Shown: positions 16,965 to 27,036 of the stretch, one piece after another
How positions within the stretch are numbered: the stretch's first letter is position 1
Layout: each line of letters opens with the position of its first letter
From: Cellulophaga omnivescoria
GTDB taxonomy: Bacteria; Bacteroidota; Bacteroidia; Flavobacteriales; Flavobacteriaceae
Direction of reading: 5' to 3'
NCBI RefSeq assembly: GCF_001999725.1
Contig: NZ_MDDP01000015.1
Coordinates: 1 to 64,000 of the forward strand
Length of the DNA: 64,000 nucleotides
Translations under genes and position numbers: made by a program
Notes under the pieces: model-generated
Seen by the model: only the letters and a program-made list of their open reading frames with translations
Told to the model about the DNA's origin: nothing
The model's database searches: none

Positions 16965-19073
16965 TTGTCAAAACCATTTTTTAAGCGCATAATTTTCTAT
17001 TTTTGGAAAAAGTTCCCTTTAACTACAAAATCTATCTTGGAGAAAATTTATAAAAATCAATCGTTACTATACAAGTGCTTTCTATATGTGGGTACCATTT
17101 TCTTAATTGTATTTTTCTTTCCTAAAGGAGGTAAGTTTAAGTACGAGTTTCAAAAAGGAAAACCGTGGCAGTATGAAAATTTATATGCACCTTTTGATTT
17201 TTCCATAAAAAAAGATGTATCAGAAATTGAAAAAGAAAAGCAAATAGTAAAAAATTCTCATTTAGATTATTATACCTATAACCAGGACATTGTTACATCG
17301 GTCACAAAAAAATACAATACTAATTTTAATAATGCATTTAATGACTTAGGGTTAAACTCTGAAGAAAAAAGATATTTAAAATCTGTAGGTCAAGAAATAT
17401 TAAATACGCTTTATTTAAACGGAATAATTAAAAAAAATAAAGTTGCATCAAAAACTCAAAAGTTTTTTTTATTACGTAATAATGAAGCTAAAGAATTAAG
17501 TTACAATGATGTTACAAGCATACAAAGTATAGACAAAATTATAACTTCTGTATTACGAAAAAAGCAACTAACAACATATAACACACAATTTAAAAAGCTA
17601 TTTTTTAACATAGTAAAACCTAATGTTTTTTATAACGATAATATTTCTAAAAAAACTTTAGATGAGGAATTAGCCAAAATCTCTGTTACTCGTGGTACTA
17701 TTGATGAAGGCAAACTAATTATAGTTAAAGGAGAAGTAGTAGAAGCAGATAATTATAAAATATTAAACTCTTTAAAACAAGAATATGAGTCTGAGCTTTG
17801 GACGGATAATAATTATTACATAATTGTATCTGGTTACACAATTTTGGTAGCTCTTGTATTGCTAATGTTGCTTTTATTTTTAAAAAAATATAGGGCTTCG
17901 GTATTTAAAAATAACACTAAAGTAACTTTTATATTCTTTAATATTTTACTAATGGTTTTTATAACCACAATGGTAATTAAGTATAATGAAGCCTATGTAT
18001 ACGTAGTACCGTTATGTATATTACCGTTAATACTAAAGACGTTTTTTGATGCCCGTTTAGGTCTTTTTGTACATGTGCTTACATTATTAATTTTGGGTTT
18101 TGTTGTGCCAAATAGTTTTGAGTATATTTTTCTTCAGATAATGGCTGGTATTGTAACCATATTAACGGTTTCTCAATTGTATAAAAGAGCTAATTTATTT
18201 ATTTCTGTAGGGCAAATTACTTTAATATATATAATAGGATATTTTGCTTTTCATATTATACACGAGGGTAATTTAAATAATATGTATGCGGTTACATTTG
18301 GTGTGTTTTTGTTAAACGGAATGATTACTCTTTTTGTACAACCGCTTATTTATATTTACGAAAAGATTTTTGGATTAGTGTCAGACGTATCATTGTTAGA
18401 ATTATCAGATACCAACTCCAAATTACTTAAAGAGCTTTCTAACAAGGCGCCAGGTACATTTCATCATTCTTTACAAGTAGCAAATTTGGCAGAAGCAGCA
18501 GCACAAGAAATAGGAGCAAATGCAATGTTGGTTAGGGTAGGAGCTTTATATCATGATATTGGTAAAATGAATAACCCTACTTATTTTACAGAAAACCAAG
18601 TAACCAATGTAAATCCGCATAATGAGCATACACCCTTAGAAAGTGCAAAAATTATTATAAACCATGTATTGGATGGTATAGAAATAGCACGTAAAAATAA
18701 TTTACCAGACAGGGTTATAGATTTTATAAGGGTACATCACGGAACCTCTAAAGTGTATTACTTTTTTAAAAAACAGTCAGAGATTGATGAAGAGGTGAAC
18801 GAAGACGATTTTAAATATCCTGGTCCATTACCTTTTTCTAAAGAAACTGCAATTTTAATGATGGCAGATGCGGTAGAGGCAGCTTCAAAAAGTTTAAAAA
18901 ACCCTACTTTTTTAATGATAGATGAATTTGTAGATAAAATTATTGATGGGCAAATGAGAGCTAATCAATTTTCTAATGCCAATATTACATTTAAAGAAAT
19001 TATAGAAATAAAAAAGGTGCTAAAATTAAAACTTACTAATATTTACCATCTTAGAATTGAATATCCAGAATAA
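16965..19073 (+). CDS. 7TM-HD (PgpH-type) HD phosphohydrolase
   Basis: A 702-residue inner-membrane protein. An N-terminal membrane segment (about 38-53) is followed by an extracytoplasmic region of about 220 residues (7TMR-HDED type). A bundle of about seven membrane segments lies at 280-480, and a cytoplasmic HD domain at about 490-690. The HD metal site shows HHSLQVANLAE, then ALYHDIGKM, NEHTPLES and VHHGTSK. In Firmicutes this architecture (PgpH) degrades cyclic di-AMP; the same substrate here is inference. The start is unusual: the frame opens after a TAG and the first usable codon is TTG at 16965. A second TTG about 23 codons later, giving MEKIYKNQ, is also possible. Confidence 0.9.
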   Translation: MSKPFFKRIIFYFWKKFPLTTKSILEKIYKNQSLLYKCFLYVGTIFLIVFFFPKGGKFKYEFQKGKPWQYENLYAPFDFSIKKDVSEIEKEKQIVKNSHLDYYTYNQDIVTSVTKKYNTNFNNAFNDLGLNSEEKRYLKSVGQEILNTLYLNGIIKKNKVASKTQKFFLLRNNEAKELSYNDVTSIQSIDKIITSVLRKKQLTTYNTQFKKLFFNIVKPNVFYNDNISKKTLDEELAKISVTRGTIDEGKLIIVKGEVVEADNYKILNSLKQEYESELWTDNNYYIIVSGYTILVALVLLMLLLFLKKYRASVFKNNTKVTFIFFNILLMVFITTMVIKYNEAYVYVVPLCILPLILKTFFDARLGLFVHVLTLLILGFVVPNSFEYIFLQIMAGIVTILTVSQLYKRANLFISVGQITLIYIIGYFAFHIIHEGNLNNMYAVTFGVFLLNGMITLFVQPLIYIYEKIFGLVSDVSLLELSDTNSKLLKELSNKAPGTFHHSLQVANLAEAAAQEIGANAMLVRVGALYHDIGKMNNPTYFTENQVTNVNPHNEHTPLESAKIIINHVLDGIEIARKNNLPDRVIDFIRVHHGTSKVYYFFKKQSEIDEEVNEDDFKYPGPLPFSKETAILMMADAVEAASKSLKNPTFLMIDEFVDKIIDGQMRANQFSNANITFKEIIEIKKVLKLKLTNIYHLRIEYPE

Positions 19074-19115
19074 AAAAAATCTAACTAAACACAAATATTT
19101 ATAAACCATTTTAGT

Positions 19116-19595
19116 ATGAAAACATATGTTGTTTCAGTAAATGATGAAGAGTTAGCAATAAATAGCGATGAGGTTTCTGAGCTAAATATTGTTAAAAATT
19201 CAGATAAAGAATACCATATTTTAGAAGACAATAAAAAGTACAATGCTAAATTAATTAGCGCAAATTTTTTAGAAAAAACCTTAAAAGTTGAGGTTAATGG
19301 TAATAGTTATACAATTGCCATTGCAGATGAGTACGACCAGATGGTTAAAAAAATGGGCTTACTTGCTGTAAATACAAAAAAAGAGAAAAATATAAATGCT
19401 CCTATGCCAGGGCTTATTTTAGATATTTTGGTAACAGAAGGCCAAGAAGTTAAAGAAGGAGAGCAAGTTTTGGTTTTATCTGCTATGAAAATGGAAAACA
19501 TTATTACAGCACCTAGTGATGGTGTAGTTAGTATTGTGAACGTTGCTAAAGACGATGCTGTAGAAAAAGGACAATTATTAATAGAAATAGCATAA
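19116..19595 (+). CDS. Biotin carboxyl carrier protein of an acyl-CoA carboxylase
   Basis: A 159-residue biotin/lipoyl-attachment protein. The C-terminal domain (about 90-159) has the biotinylation motif SAMKMEN, with the target Lys near residue 126, preceded by the hinge APMPGLI. The N-terminal half is a beta-rich region typical of short carriers in acyl-CoA carboxylase operons. It is the first of three tightly packed genes; the biotin carboxylase ATG is 2 nt beyond its stop. It would carry the carboxyl group from carboxylase to carboxyltransferase. The partner is likely propionyl-CoA, judging from the PccB-like third gene, but acetyl-CoA cannot be excluded. Confidence 0.93.
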   Translation: MKTYVVSVNDEELAINSDEVSELNIVKNSDKEYHILEDNKKYNAKLISANFLEKTLKVEVNGNSYTIAIADEYDQMVKKMGLLAVNTKKEKNINAPMPGLILDILVTEGQEVKEGEQVLVLSAMKMENIITAPSDGVVSIVNVAKDDAVEKGQLLIEIA

Positions 19596-19597
19596 CT

Positions 19598-21076
19598 ATG
19601 AAAAAAATATTAGTTGCTAACAGAGGTGAAATAGCATTAAGAGTAATGCGTTCTGCTAAAAAAATGGGAATTAAAACTGTTGCTGTTTTTTCTGATGTAG
19701 ATAGGGAGGCGCCACACGTAAAGTTTGCAGATGAAGCGGTGTGCTTGGGAGCAGCACCATCTTCTGAGTCATACTTGGTAATGGACAAAGTAATAAAAGC
19801 AGCAAAAGATACTGGAGCAGACGGTATACATCCTGGATATGGTTTTTTAAGTGAAAATGCTGAGTTTGCAAAAAAAGTAACAAATGCTGGTATCACATTT
19901 ATAGGACCAAAACCACACGCTATAGAGGTTATGGGAAATAAATTAGCGGCAAAAGAAGCTGTTAAAGATTACAATATTCCTATGGTTCCGGGTATTGAAG
20001 AAGCTATTACAGATGTAGACTTAGCAACCAAAATAGCCAAAGAAATAGGTTTCCCTATTTTAATAAAAGCAGCAGCTGGTGGTGGCGGAAAAGGAATGCG
20101 TGTTGTAGAAAATATAGAAGAACTACCAGATCAAATGAAACGTGCTATTAGTGAAGCAGAATCTGCGTTTGGAGATGGTTCTGTTTTTATAGAAAAGTAC
20201 GTAGCATCACCAAGGCATATAGAAATACAAGTTTTAGCAGACAACCACGGTAATGTAGTACACTTATTTGAGCGTGAATGTAGCATACAACGTAGACACC
20301 AAAAAGTGGTAGAAGAAGCTCCTTCTGTTGTGCTAACTGCAGAAATAAGAGAAGCAATGGGAGATGCTGCAATAAAAGTGGCAAAAGCCTGTGACTATGT
20401 AGGGGTTGGTACAGTAGAATTTTTATTAGATGCAGATAAAAATTTTTATTTTCTGGAAATGAATACACGCTTACAAGTAGAGCATCCAGTTACAGAACTT
20501 ATAACTGGTGTAGATTTGGTAGAACAACAAATAAAAGTTGCAAGAAACGAAACTCTTCAAATTAGACAAAGCGACTTAAAAATTAAAGGTCACGCTGTGG
20601 AAATAAGAGTATATGCAGAGGATCCGTTAGATAATTTTATGCCAAGTATAGGTACACTATCTACTTATAAAAGACCAAAAGGTAAAGGCATACGCTTAGA
20701 TGATGGGTTTGAAGAAGGTATGGAAATACCTATTTATTATGATCCTATGTTATCTAAATTAATAACCTACGGTGATACAAGAGAAGAGGCTATACAACTA
20801 ATGTTATCTGCTATTAAAGATTATAAAATAGAAGGAGCTTCTACAACCTTGTCTTTTGGTAAGTTTGTGTGTGAACATCCTGCTTTTTTATCTGGTAATT
20901 TTGATACACATTTTGTAAAAAAATATTATTCTGCAGATAAGTTAATAGCAGCACGTTTACCAGAGCACAAAGTTGCAGCTCTTTTTAGTATGCACTTGTT
21001 TAACCAAAATAATAAAATAGTAAAAACGCCAGTACAAGAAACTTCCAATTGGAGAACTAACAGAAACACTAAGTAA
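19598..21076 (+). CDS. Biotin carboxylase subunit of acyl-CoA carboxylase
   Basis: A 492-residue ATP-grasp enzyme that carboxylates the biotin of the carrier protein using bicarbonate and ATP. The N-terminal domain begins [18 protein letters not shown]. The ATP-grasp glycine loop [14 protein letters not shown] is near residue 157, and the catalytic segment [18 protein letters not shown] near residue 285. Length is that of a stand-alone biotin carboxylase plus about 40 extra C-terminal residues; no biotin domain is fused, which fits the separate carrier gene upstream. The carboxyltransferase starts 1 nt beyond its stop codon. Confidence 0.96.
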   Translation: MKKILVANRGEIALRVMRSAKKMGIKTVAVFSDVDREAPHVKFADEAVCLGAAPSSESYLVMDKVIKAAKDTGADGIHPGYGFLSENAEFAKKVTNAGITFIGPKPHAIEVMGNKLAAKEAVKDYNIPMVPGIEEAITDVDLATKIAKEIGFPILIKAAAGGGGKGMRVVENIEELPDQMKRAISEAESAFGDGSVFIEKYVASPRHIEIQVLADNHGNVVHLFERECSIQRRHQKVVEEAPSVVLTAEIREAMGDAAIKVAKACDYVGVGTVEFLLDADKNFYFLEMNTRLQVEHPVTELITGVDLVEQQIKVARNETLQIRQSDLKIKGHAVEIRVYAEDPLDNFMPSIGTLSTYKRPKGKGIRLDDGFEEGMEIPIYYDPMLSKLITYGDTREEAIQLMLSAIKDYKIEGASTTLSFGKFVCEHPAFLSGNFDTHFVKKYYSADKLIAARLPEHKVAALFSMHLFNQNNKIVKTPVQETSNWRTNRNTK

Positions 21077-21077
21077 C

Positions 21078-22625
21078 ATGGGAGAACAAAGCAAAGAAAA
21101 TATATTACAGTCAAAAATAGAATTAGCCAAATTAGGAGGCGGTAAAGAACGTATAGAAAAACAACACGCTAAGGGAAAGTTAACTGCCCGTGAGCGTATT
21201 CATTTTTTGTTAGACGAAGGATCTTTTGAAGAAATGGGAATTTTAGTAACCCACAGAACGTCTGACTTTGGAATGGATAAACAACAATTTTATGGTGATG
21301 GAGTCGTAACCGGTTACGGTACCATTAACGGAAGACAAGTTTGTGTTTTTGCACAAGATTTTACTGTTTTTGGTGGTGCTTTGTCTGAAACTCACGCAGA
21401 AAAAATTTGTAAAATTATGGATATGGCTATGAAGATAGGTGTACCTGTAATTGGATTAAATGATAGTGGAGGAGCAAGAATACAAGAAGGTGTACGCTCT
21501 TTAGGTGGTTATGCAGATATTTTTCATAGAAACGTGATGTCTTCAGGTGTTATACCTCAAATTTCTGCAATTATGGGACCTTGTGCTGGTGGTGCTGTTT
21601 ACTCGCCAGCTATGACAGATTTTACACTTATGGTAGAAAACTCTAGCTATATGTTTGTAACTGGACCAAATGTTGTAAAAACAGTAACAAATGAGGAAGT
21701 AACCTCAGAGGAATTAGGAGGTGCAAAAACACACGCTACAAAATCTGGTGTAACACACGTTACTGCTGCCAATGATATTGAATGTATAAACCAAATTAAA
21801 CAAATGATTAGCTATATGCCTCAAAACTGTGAGGATAAACCAGCTAAATTGCCGTTTACGTTGGGGGATGAAATTAGAGAAGAATTAGAAACTATGGTTC
21901 CGGCAAACGCAAATCAGCCTTATGATATGCGTACTGTTATAAACGGAATTATAGATAAAGAATCTTTTTTTGAAATTCATAAAGATTACGCAGATAATTT
22001 AGTTGTTGGTTTTGCACGTTTAGCGGGTAGGAGTATAGGTATTGTAGCTAACCAACCAATGAGTTTGGCAGGTGTCTTGGATGTAGAAAGTTCTAAAAAA
22101 GGAGCACGCTTTACTCGTTTTTGTGATTGTTTTAATATTCCGTTACTAGTTCTTGTAGACGTTCCAGGCTTTTTACCAGGTACAGACCAAGAGTGGAATG
22201 GTATTATTACAAACGGTGCTAAATTATTATATGCATTAAGTGAAGCTACAGTGCCAAAAGTTACTGTTATTACACGTAAAGCTTATGGTGGTGCTTATGA
22301 TGTTATGAACTCTAAACACATTGGTGCAGATATGAACTATGCTTGGCCTGGAGCAGAAATTGCAGTAATGGGAGCTAAGGGTGCTAGTGAAATTATTTTT
22401 AGAAAAGAAATACAAACAGCAGAAGACCCAGCAGCTAAACTAGCAGAAAAAGAAAAAGAGTATGCAGATACATTTGCAAATCCTTACAGTGCAGCGCAAA
22501 GAGGTTTTATAGACGAGGTTATTTTGCCTAAGAATACGCGTAAAAAACTAATAAAAGCAATGGCTATGTTAGAAGATAAAGTAGTAAACGTACCTAAACG
22601 TAAACACGGGAACATTCCGTTATAG
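21078..22625 (+). CDS. pccB: Acyl-CoA carboxylase carboxyltransferase (propionyl-CoA carboxylase beta type)
   Basis: A 515-residue crotonase-fold carboxyltransferase of the PccB/MmdA type. It moves CO2 from biotin to propionyl- or methylmalonyl-CoA. The N-terminal half has [10 protein letters not shown], the [12 protein letters not shown] region and the oxyanion-hole motif [12 protein letters not shown] near residue 170. The C-terminal half has [13 protein letters not shown] and [14 protein letters not shown] with [10 protein letters not shown]. Length and motifs are standard. Operon order carrier-carboxylase-carboxyltransferase indicates a complete enzyme. Substrate assignment to propionyl-CoA is by family resemblance. 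A shared bidirectional terminator follows. Confidence 0.92.
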   Translation: MGEQSKENILQSKIELAKLGGGKERIEKQHAKGKLTARERIHFLLDEGSFEEMGILVTHRTSDFGMDKQQFYGDGVVTGYGTINGRQVCVFAQDFTVFGGALSETHAEKICKIMDMAMKIGVPVIGLNDSGGARIQEGVRSLGGYADIFHRNVMSSGVIPQISAIMGPCAGGAVYSPAMTDFTLMVENSSYMFVTGPNVVKTVTNEEVTSEELGGAKTHATKSGVTHVTAANDIECINQIKQMISYMPQNCEDKPAKLPFTLGDEIREELETMVPANANQPYDMRTVINGIIDKESFFEIHKDYADNLVVGFARLAGRSIGIVANQPMSLAGVLDVESSKKGARFTRFCDCFNIPLLVLVDVPGFLPGTDQEWNGIITNGAKLLYALSEATVPKVTVITRKAYGGAYDVMNSKHIGADMNYAWPGAEIAVMGAKGASEIIFRKEIQTAEDPAAKLAEKEKEYADTFANPYSAAQRGFIDEVILPKNTRKKLIKAMAMLEDKVVNVPKRKHGNIPL

Positions 22626-22643
22626 TATATAATGTTAAAAAAT

Positions 22644-22680
22644 AAAAGCGCTAATTTTAATATAAAATTGGCGCTTTTTT
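22644..22680. terminator. Bidirectional terminator between pccB and the amylase operon
   Basis: A 15-bp stem (22644-22658 with 22664-22678, one U-G pair) with a 5-nt loop. A runs on the left and T runs on the right allow termination of both convergent transcripts. Confidence 0.8.
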
Positions 22681-22695
22681 TAGAAGTGTGTTTTT

Positions 22696-24132
22696 CTATT
22701 TTTTAGTAATTAAAATATGGTATTCCCAAGGAGCCAATTTTAAAGCTGTGTTTTCTTCAATAGTAAAAGTGTTGTTAGAGATGTAGTCTGTAAATTCACC
22801 ATTTAAACTAATAGTTGCTTCTTTTATGGTATTACTTAAATTAGCAATAAAATAAACAGTTTCACCATCTTTATCTCTTTTAAATGCTAGTATAGCTTCG
22901 TTATTAGATGTGTTAACTCTTGTGTAATTTGCTGCTTTTTTACCACCGTTTAAAGCCGTATTTGTATTTTTTAATTCGCCTAGTTTTTCTAATAAAGTAA
23001 AATATTTTCCTTTAGTTTTAGGAATTGTGTCTTTTTCAAAAAAGCGTAATCTGTGTTCCATATCATATTCCTGTCCAGAATATATTAGTGGCATACCTGG
23101 CATAACATAAGTTAAAGCTGTAAATACTTCTTTGTTATTTGGCATTCTTTCTAATAAAGTACCATTCCATGAGTTTTCATCATGGTTTGTAACAAAGTTC
23201 ATATTAATGTCATCTGCTTCTAAAATAGTATCTAGTTTTACCATATATTCATCAAACTTAGTAACGTTGGCTTCACCTTTCGCTATTTCATTAAAAATAT
23301 GGTGAACCTCCCAGCCGTATTGCATATCAAAACCATTTTGTAGCAAATCTGGTTGTTCTGCTTCCGCCAGCATAAAAACAGGTTTTACAGTTTTCATTTC
23401 TTTTATAGCGGTATTAAAAAAGTCTACAGGTACTTTGTGTGCAACATCCATTCTAAAGCCGTCTATATCTGCTTTTTCTACCCAAAATTTCATATCACTA
23501 ATCATTTCCTTACGCATTTCATCATTGTCGTAATTTAAATCAGCTACGTCTGTCCACCCCCATGATTCTCCTGTTTCTGGGTTTATAGGATCTATAATTT
23601 CTCCTTGTTCATTTTGAGTGTAGTATTCTGGATGTTCTGCAATCCAAGGATGATCCCAACCTGTATGGTTTGGTACCCAATCTACAATAACTAAAATACC
23701 ATTGTCATGAGCAGTGGTTACCATATTTTTAAAGTCATCAAGCGTTCCAAACTCAGGGTTAATGGCTTTGTAATCAGATACTGAGTAATAGCTACCTAAG
23801 TATTTTTTACGCTCTTCTTCATCTTTAATATCGCTAGTAAACTGTCCGTCTGTAGCTTTACGTTTAACTTTAGATATAGGATTAATTGGCATTACCCAAA
23901 TAACTTTAACTCCAAGTTTTTTAAGTACAGGAATATCTTTTGTAAAAGCATTAAACGTACCTTCTGGTGAGTATTGGCGAATGTTGGCTTCGTAAATTAC
24001 TCCATCTTCCATAACTTCTGTTACAGCAATTGGTTCTTTATCTACAATTACATTGTTTTCTTCTTTTTTAACTTTTTCCTTGCAGGATAGTACTACTGCA
24101 AATAAGGATAAAATTGTAATTATTTTTTTCAT
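22696..24132 (-). CDS. GH13 alpha-amylase, lipoprotein
   Basis: A 478-residue glycoside hydrolase of family GH13. A lipoprotein signal peptide with lipobox around Cys17 (VVLSCKEK) is followed by a Lys/Glu-rich stretch, so the protein is membrane-anchored. The (beta/alpha)8 barrel shows WVMPINPISK, VDWVPNHTGWD, the nucleophile region GFRMDVAHKV, the acid LAEAEQ and VTNHDENSW, so all three catalytic carboxylates are present. A short C-terminal beta domain ends the protein. It is the last gene of the six-gene minus-strand arm of the starch locus, 2 nt after the esterase. It should cut alpha-1,4-linked maltodextrins; whether it faces periplasm or surface cannot be told. Confidence 0.93.
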   Translation of the reverse strand: MKKIITILSLFAVVLSCKEKVKKEENNVIVDKEPIAVTEVMEDGVIYEANIRQYSPEGTFNAFTKDIPVLKKLGVKVIWVMPINPISKVKRKATDGQFTSDIKDEEERKKYLGSYYSVSDYKAINPEFGTLDDFKNMVTTAHDNGILVIVDWVPNHTGWDHPWIAEHPEYYTQNEQGEIIDPINPETGESWGWTDVADLNYDNDEMRKEMISDMKFWVEKADIDGFRMDVAHKVPVDFFNTAIKEMKTVKPVFMLAEAEQPDLLQNGFDMQYGWEVHHIFNEIAKGEANVTKFDEYMVKLDTILEADDINMNFVTNHDENSWNGTLLERMPNNKEVFTALTYVMPGMPLIYSGQEYDMEHRLRFFEKDTIPKTKGKYFTLLEKLGELKNTNTALNGGKKAANYTRVNTSNNEAILAFKRDKDGETVYFIANLSNTIKEATISLNGEFTDYISNNTFTIEENTALKLAPWEYHILITKK

Positions 24133-24134
24133 TT

Positions 24135-25091
24135 TTAATTGTTTTTAAGTAAAAAAGTTAGTGGTATGCTTATGCGTTTTTGCCAAGAGTTTTCACTGTG
24201 GTTTTCGCCTTTAAATTTTAAGTTTCTGTAATTTTTAGATGTATAACCTTTGTTTAAGTAAATGCTATCTACAGTAGTTACATGCTTTAAATAATAAGCA
24301 TCTAAAGTTTCAGTGCCATAATCAAAATACAATTTATGTGTTTTAGAGTCTGGTATATTAGATGCAGCATACTTAAAAATTAAACTAGGTAGTACATTAT
24401 TTTCCATAGGTTTAAAGCCTACCCAGTGAGTAGATAAACACACAGCTCCGCCAAAAACGTTTGGATATTCTGATATGGCATACATAGACATTAAACCTCC
24501 CATACTAGATCCCATAACAAATGTATTTTTGGCATCTTTTTTTACAGAGAATGATGTATCTATTATTGGTTTTAGTTCGGTTACTAAAAATTTTAAATAC
24601 TGGTCTCCAGTAAGCTTGTTTATATCAAAATTATCTTTTTTAAAATCTTTAGCTAAAGAAGTGTCTATAGCACTTATATTATTTGTTATAGCTTTTGTAG
24701 GAAAAAGATCTTGCCACCTTAATTCTGCTATGTTGTGCACAGCAACAACTATAAAATTTTTAATGTTTTTATCATTATTTAATTTACCTGCTACTTCGTC
24801 AACTTTCCACTCTTGTTTGTTCCAAGTTGTTGTGCTGTCAAAAAGCATTTGGCCATCATGCATATAAACAACAGCATATTCTTTTTCTGTTGTATAATTA
24901 CTAGGTAACCACACATCTACAGGTCTAGTTGTAATGTATTTAGATGAAATACTGTCTGCTCTAAATAATGTTCCGCGAGCCAAATTTATTTGGTTTACTT
25001 CTTTAAACAGTAATTTGGTTTTTACTGCGTTTGTTTTATTAGTACATGAAAATAAACAGCTCAGTATTAAAAAATATAATAATGATTTCAT
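24135..25091 (-). CDS. Putative esterase, alpha/beta-hydrolase fold, lipoprotein
   Basis: A 318-residue alpha/beta-hydrolase of the 'putative esterase' (esterase D / PF00756-like) type. The signal peptide has a lipobox near Cys16 (CLFSCTN). YMHDGQMLFDS is the early family motif, and the nucleophile elbow is GSSMGGLM near residue 193. Candidate acid and His residues lie near DYGTE and GENHSENSW. Its ATG overlaps the stop of the upstream GH13 by one base, so it is translated with the maltodextrin enzymes. A role in removing acyl groups from sugars or in acting on a maltooligosaccharide ester is possible but not shown by the sequence. Confidence 0.85.
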   Translation of the reverse strand: MKSLLYFLILSCLFSCTNKTNAVKTKLLFKEVNQINLARGTLFRADSISSKYITTRPVDVWLPSNYTTEKEYAVVYMHDGQMLFDSTTTWNKQEWKVDEVAGKLNNDKNIKNFIVVAVHNIAELRWQDLFPTKAITNNISAIDTSLAKDFKKDNFDINKLTGDQYLKFLVTELKPIIDTSFSVKKDAKNTFVMGSSMGGLMSMYAISEYPNVFGGAVCLSTHWVGFKPMENNVLPSLIFKYAASNIPDSKTHKLYFDYGTETLDAYYLKHVTTVDSIYLNKGYTSKNYRNLKFKGENHSENSWQKRISIPLTFLLKNN

Positions 25092-27022
25092 TAGTTAGGC
25101 TTGTTTACGTTTTTAGTTGTTAAAATGTAACTTCCTTTTTTGGGAAGCGTTAAATTATTGTCCCAAACAACAGCTTCACCAGTAAAAATATTGGTAAGCT
25201 TTTTACCGTCTAAACCAATCTCATTAAATCTAGAAAGATTTAATTGGTACGGTTCTTCATTTTTATTTAAAATGATGGTAACAACATTATCATTTAAAAT
25301 TCTAAATAATATATAAACCCCATTTTCAGGAGCAAAATGTATGGTTTTTCCTTTATGAATAGTCTCACTATTTTTTCTGAAATTTAATAGTGTACTCATA
25401 AATAGTTGCATTTCTTTTTGATTAGAGTTAAGGCCTTCTCCTGTAAATGCGTTGGTAGAGTCAGATGCCCATCCTCCAGGGAAATCTGTACGTATTAGTC
25501 CGTGATCACCTGGTTTTGCTGTGTTTTGCATTAGTATTTCTGTACCATAATAAAATTGAGGAATACGTGGTAGCAAAGCTGAGTATGCTATTGCCATTTT
25601 TGTGTTTTCTACATTTTCATTAAGTTGAGTAAACACTCGGTCCATATCATGATTGTCTAAAAATACCATAATATCTTTAGGAGATTTGTACGCAAAATCA
25701 TTAGCTAAACCTTCATAAGCCTTTACAAATCCAGTCCCCCAAGTTTCTTCTTGGTTTAAAGCATCTACTATATTTTTTTGCATGGCAAAATCCATTGTAG
25801 AGGTTAAGTTAGACTCATAACCGTCTTTATTTGGGTTGTTTTTTTGCCAGTATGCAATTAATAGAGGGTTATAACTCCATTCTTCTCCAACAATTGAGAA
25901 ATTTGGATATTCTTCCATAATAGTTCCTGCCCAATTAGCCATAAAATCTTTATCTGGATAAGGGTAAGTATCTTGGCGTATGCCTCCAAGTTCTAAAGTT
26001 TCTATCCACCAAATACTATTTTGAATAATATAAGTTGCTAAAAAAGGGTTGCGTTGGTTAAGATCTGGCATATGGTTACCAAACCAACCGTGGGTCATTA
26101 TTTTATTATCTGCTTTAGATGCGTAAATATCTTGGTTGCTGGTTCTCTTGTGGTTAGAGATTTCTACTGGTTTGTTATTGGTAAATTCTTCTTGGTAATT
26201 TACCCAATCTTTAAAGGGTAAATCTTTCATCCACCAATGTTCTAAACCACAATGGTTAGCAACTTGATCCATTATTAGCTTAATTCCTTTTTCTTTAGAT
26301 TTTATAGCTAATTGCTTGTACTCATCTAAGGTGCCAAACCTAGGATCTACACCATAAAAATCTGTAATTGCATATCCGTGGTACGACTGCTTAGGCATAT
26401 TATTAGTTAACAAGGGACTAGGCCAAATTGCCGTAAAACCTAAGGAGTTTATATAATCTAAGTGTGCTGTAATCCCCTTAATGTCTCCACCGTGTCTGGC
26501 ATAATCATCTGTACGATCTATATTTTTCTCAAGCAAAGAACTATTTGTGTCGTTAGAAGTATCTGCGTTAGCAAACCTATCTGGAGTAATTAAATAAACT
26601 GCATCTGCACTAGAAAAACCTATATAATCTTCAGCTTTTTTAACTCTGTTTTTAAGCTCATAAGTTTGCGTTTTTGTAGTGCCATCTTCAGATGTAAAAT
26701 CAATATTAAATAAACCAGCTTTTGCTGTTTTACTAATCTCTACATCAATAAACAAATAATTAGGACTATCTGCTTTAGTTACTTTTTTTATAGAAATACC
26801 TGTTTTAGAAATCTTTGGAGTACTATTGGCTATATTAGGACTTTTAACCAATAATTGCAGTTTGTTGTTTTTAAAACCTACCCACCAATGAGGAGGCTCT
26901 ACACGCTCTATATCATTAGAAATTGTAACAGGAGCTTCTTCTTGTTTCTGTTCTTTTTTAGGAGAACAAGAAACAAAAAGAGCAAAAACTAATACAAAAA
27001 CACTTACAAATCCTTTTTTCAT
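25091..27022 (-). CDS. SusA-like GH13 neopullulanase / cyclomaltodextrinase, lipoprotein
   Basis: A 643-residue GH13 enzyme. Lipobox near Cys19 (LFVSCSPKKE). The N-terminal Ig-like cyclomaltodextrinase domain (about 35-125) begins with VEPPHWWVGFKNNKLQLLV-type residues. The barrel (about 140-545) has the nucleophile in GGIRQDTYPYPDKDFM, the acid in IVGEEW and FLDNHDMDRV. A C-terminal beta domain follows. This is the architecture of Bacteroides SusA, which cuts maltooligosaccharides, cyclodextrins or pullulan in the periplasm. It lies 14 nt after the GH65 gene. With GH65 and the MFS carrier it forms the second stage of starch breakdown. Confidence 0.93.
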   Translation of the reverse strand: MKKGFVSVFVLVFALFVSCSPKKEQKQEEAPVTISNDIERVEPPHWWVGFKNNKLQLLVKSPNIANSTPKISKTGISIKKVTKADSPNYLFIDVEISKTAKAGLFNIDFTSEDGTTKTQTYELKNRVKKAEDYIGFSSADAVYLITPDRFANADTSNDTNSSLLEKNIDRTDDYARHGGDIKGITAHLDYINSLGFTAIWPSPLLTNNMPKQSYHGYAITDFYGVDPRFGTLDEYKQLAIKSKEKGIKLIMDQVANHCGLEHWWMKDLPFKDWVNYQEEFTNNKPVEISNHKRTSNQDIYASKADNKIMTHGWFGNHMPDLNQRNPFLATYIIQNSIWWIETLELGGIRQDTYPYPDKDFMANWAGTIMEEYPNFSIVGEEWSYNPLLIAYWQKNNPNKDGYESNLTSTMDFAMQKNIVDALNQEETWGTGFVKAYEGLANDFAYKSPKDIMVFLDNHDMDRVFTQLNENVENTKMAIAYSALLPRIPQFYYGTEILMQNTAKPGDHGLIRTDFPGGWASDSTNAFTGEGLNSNQKEMQLFMSTLLNFRKNSETIHKGKTIHFAPENGVYILFRILNDNVVTIILNKNEEPYQLNLSRFNEIGLDGKKLTNIFTGEAVVWDNNLTLPKKGSYILTTKNVNKPN

Positions 27023-27036
27023 AGCTTAAATAGTTT

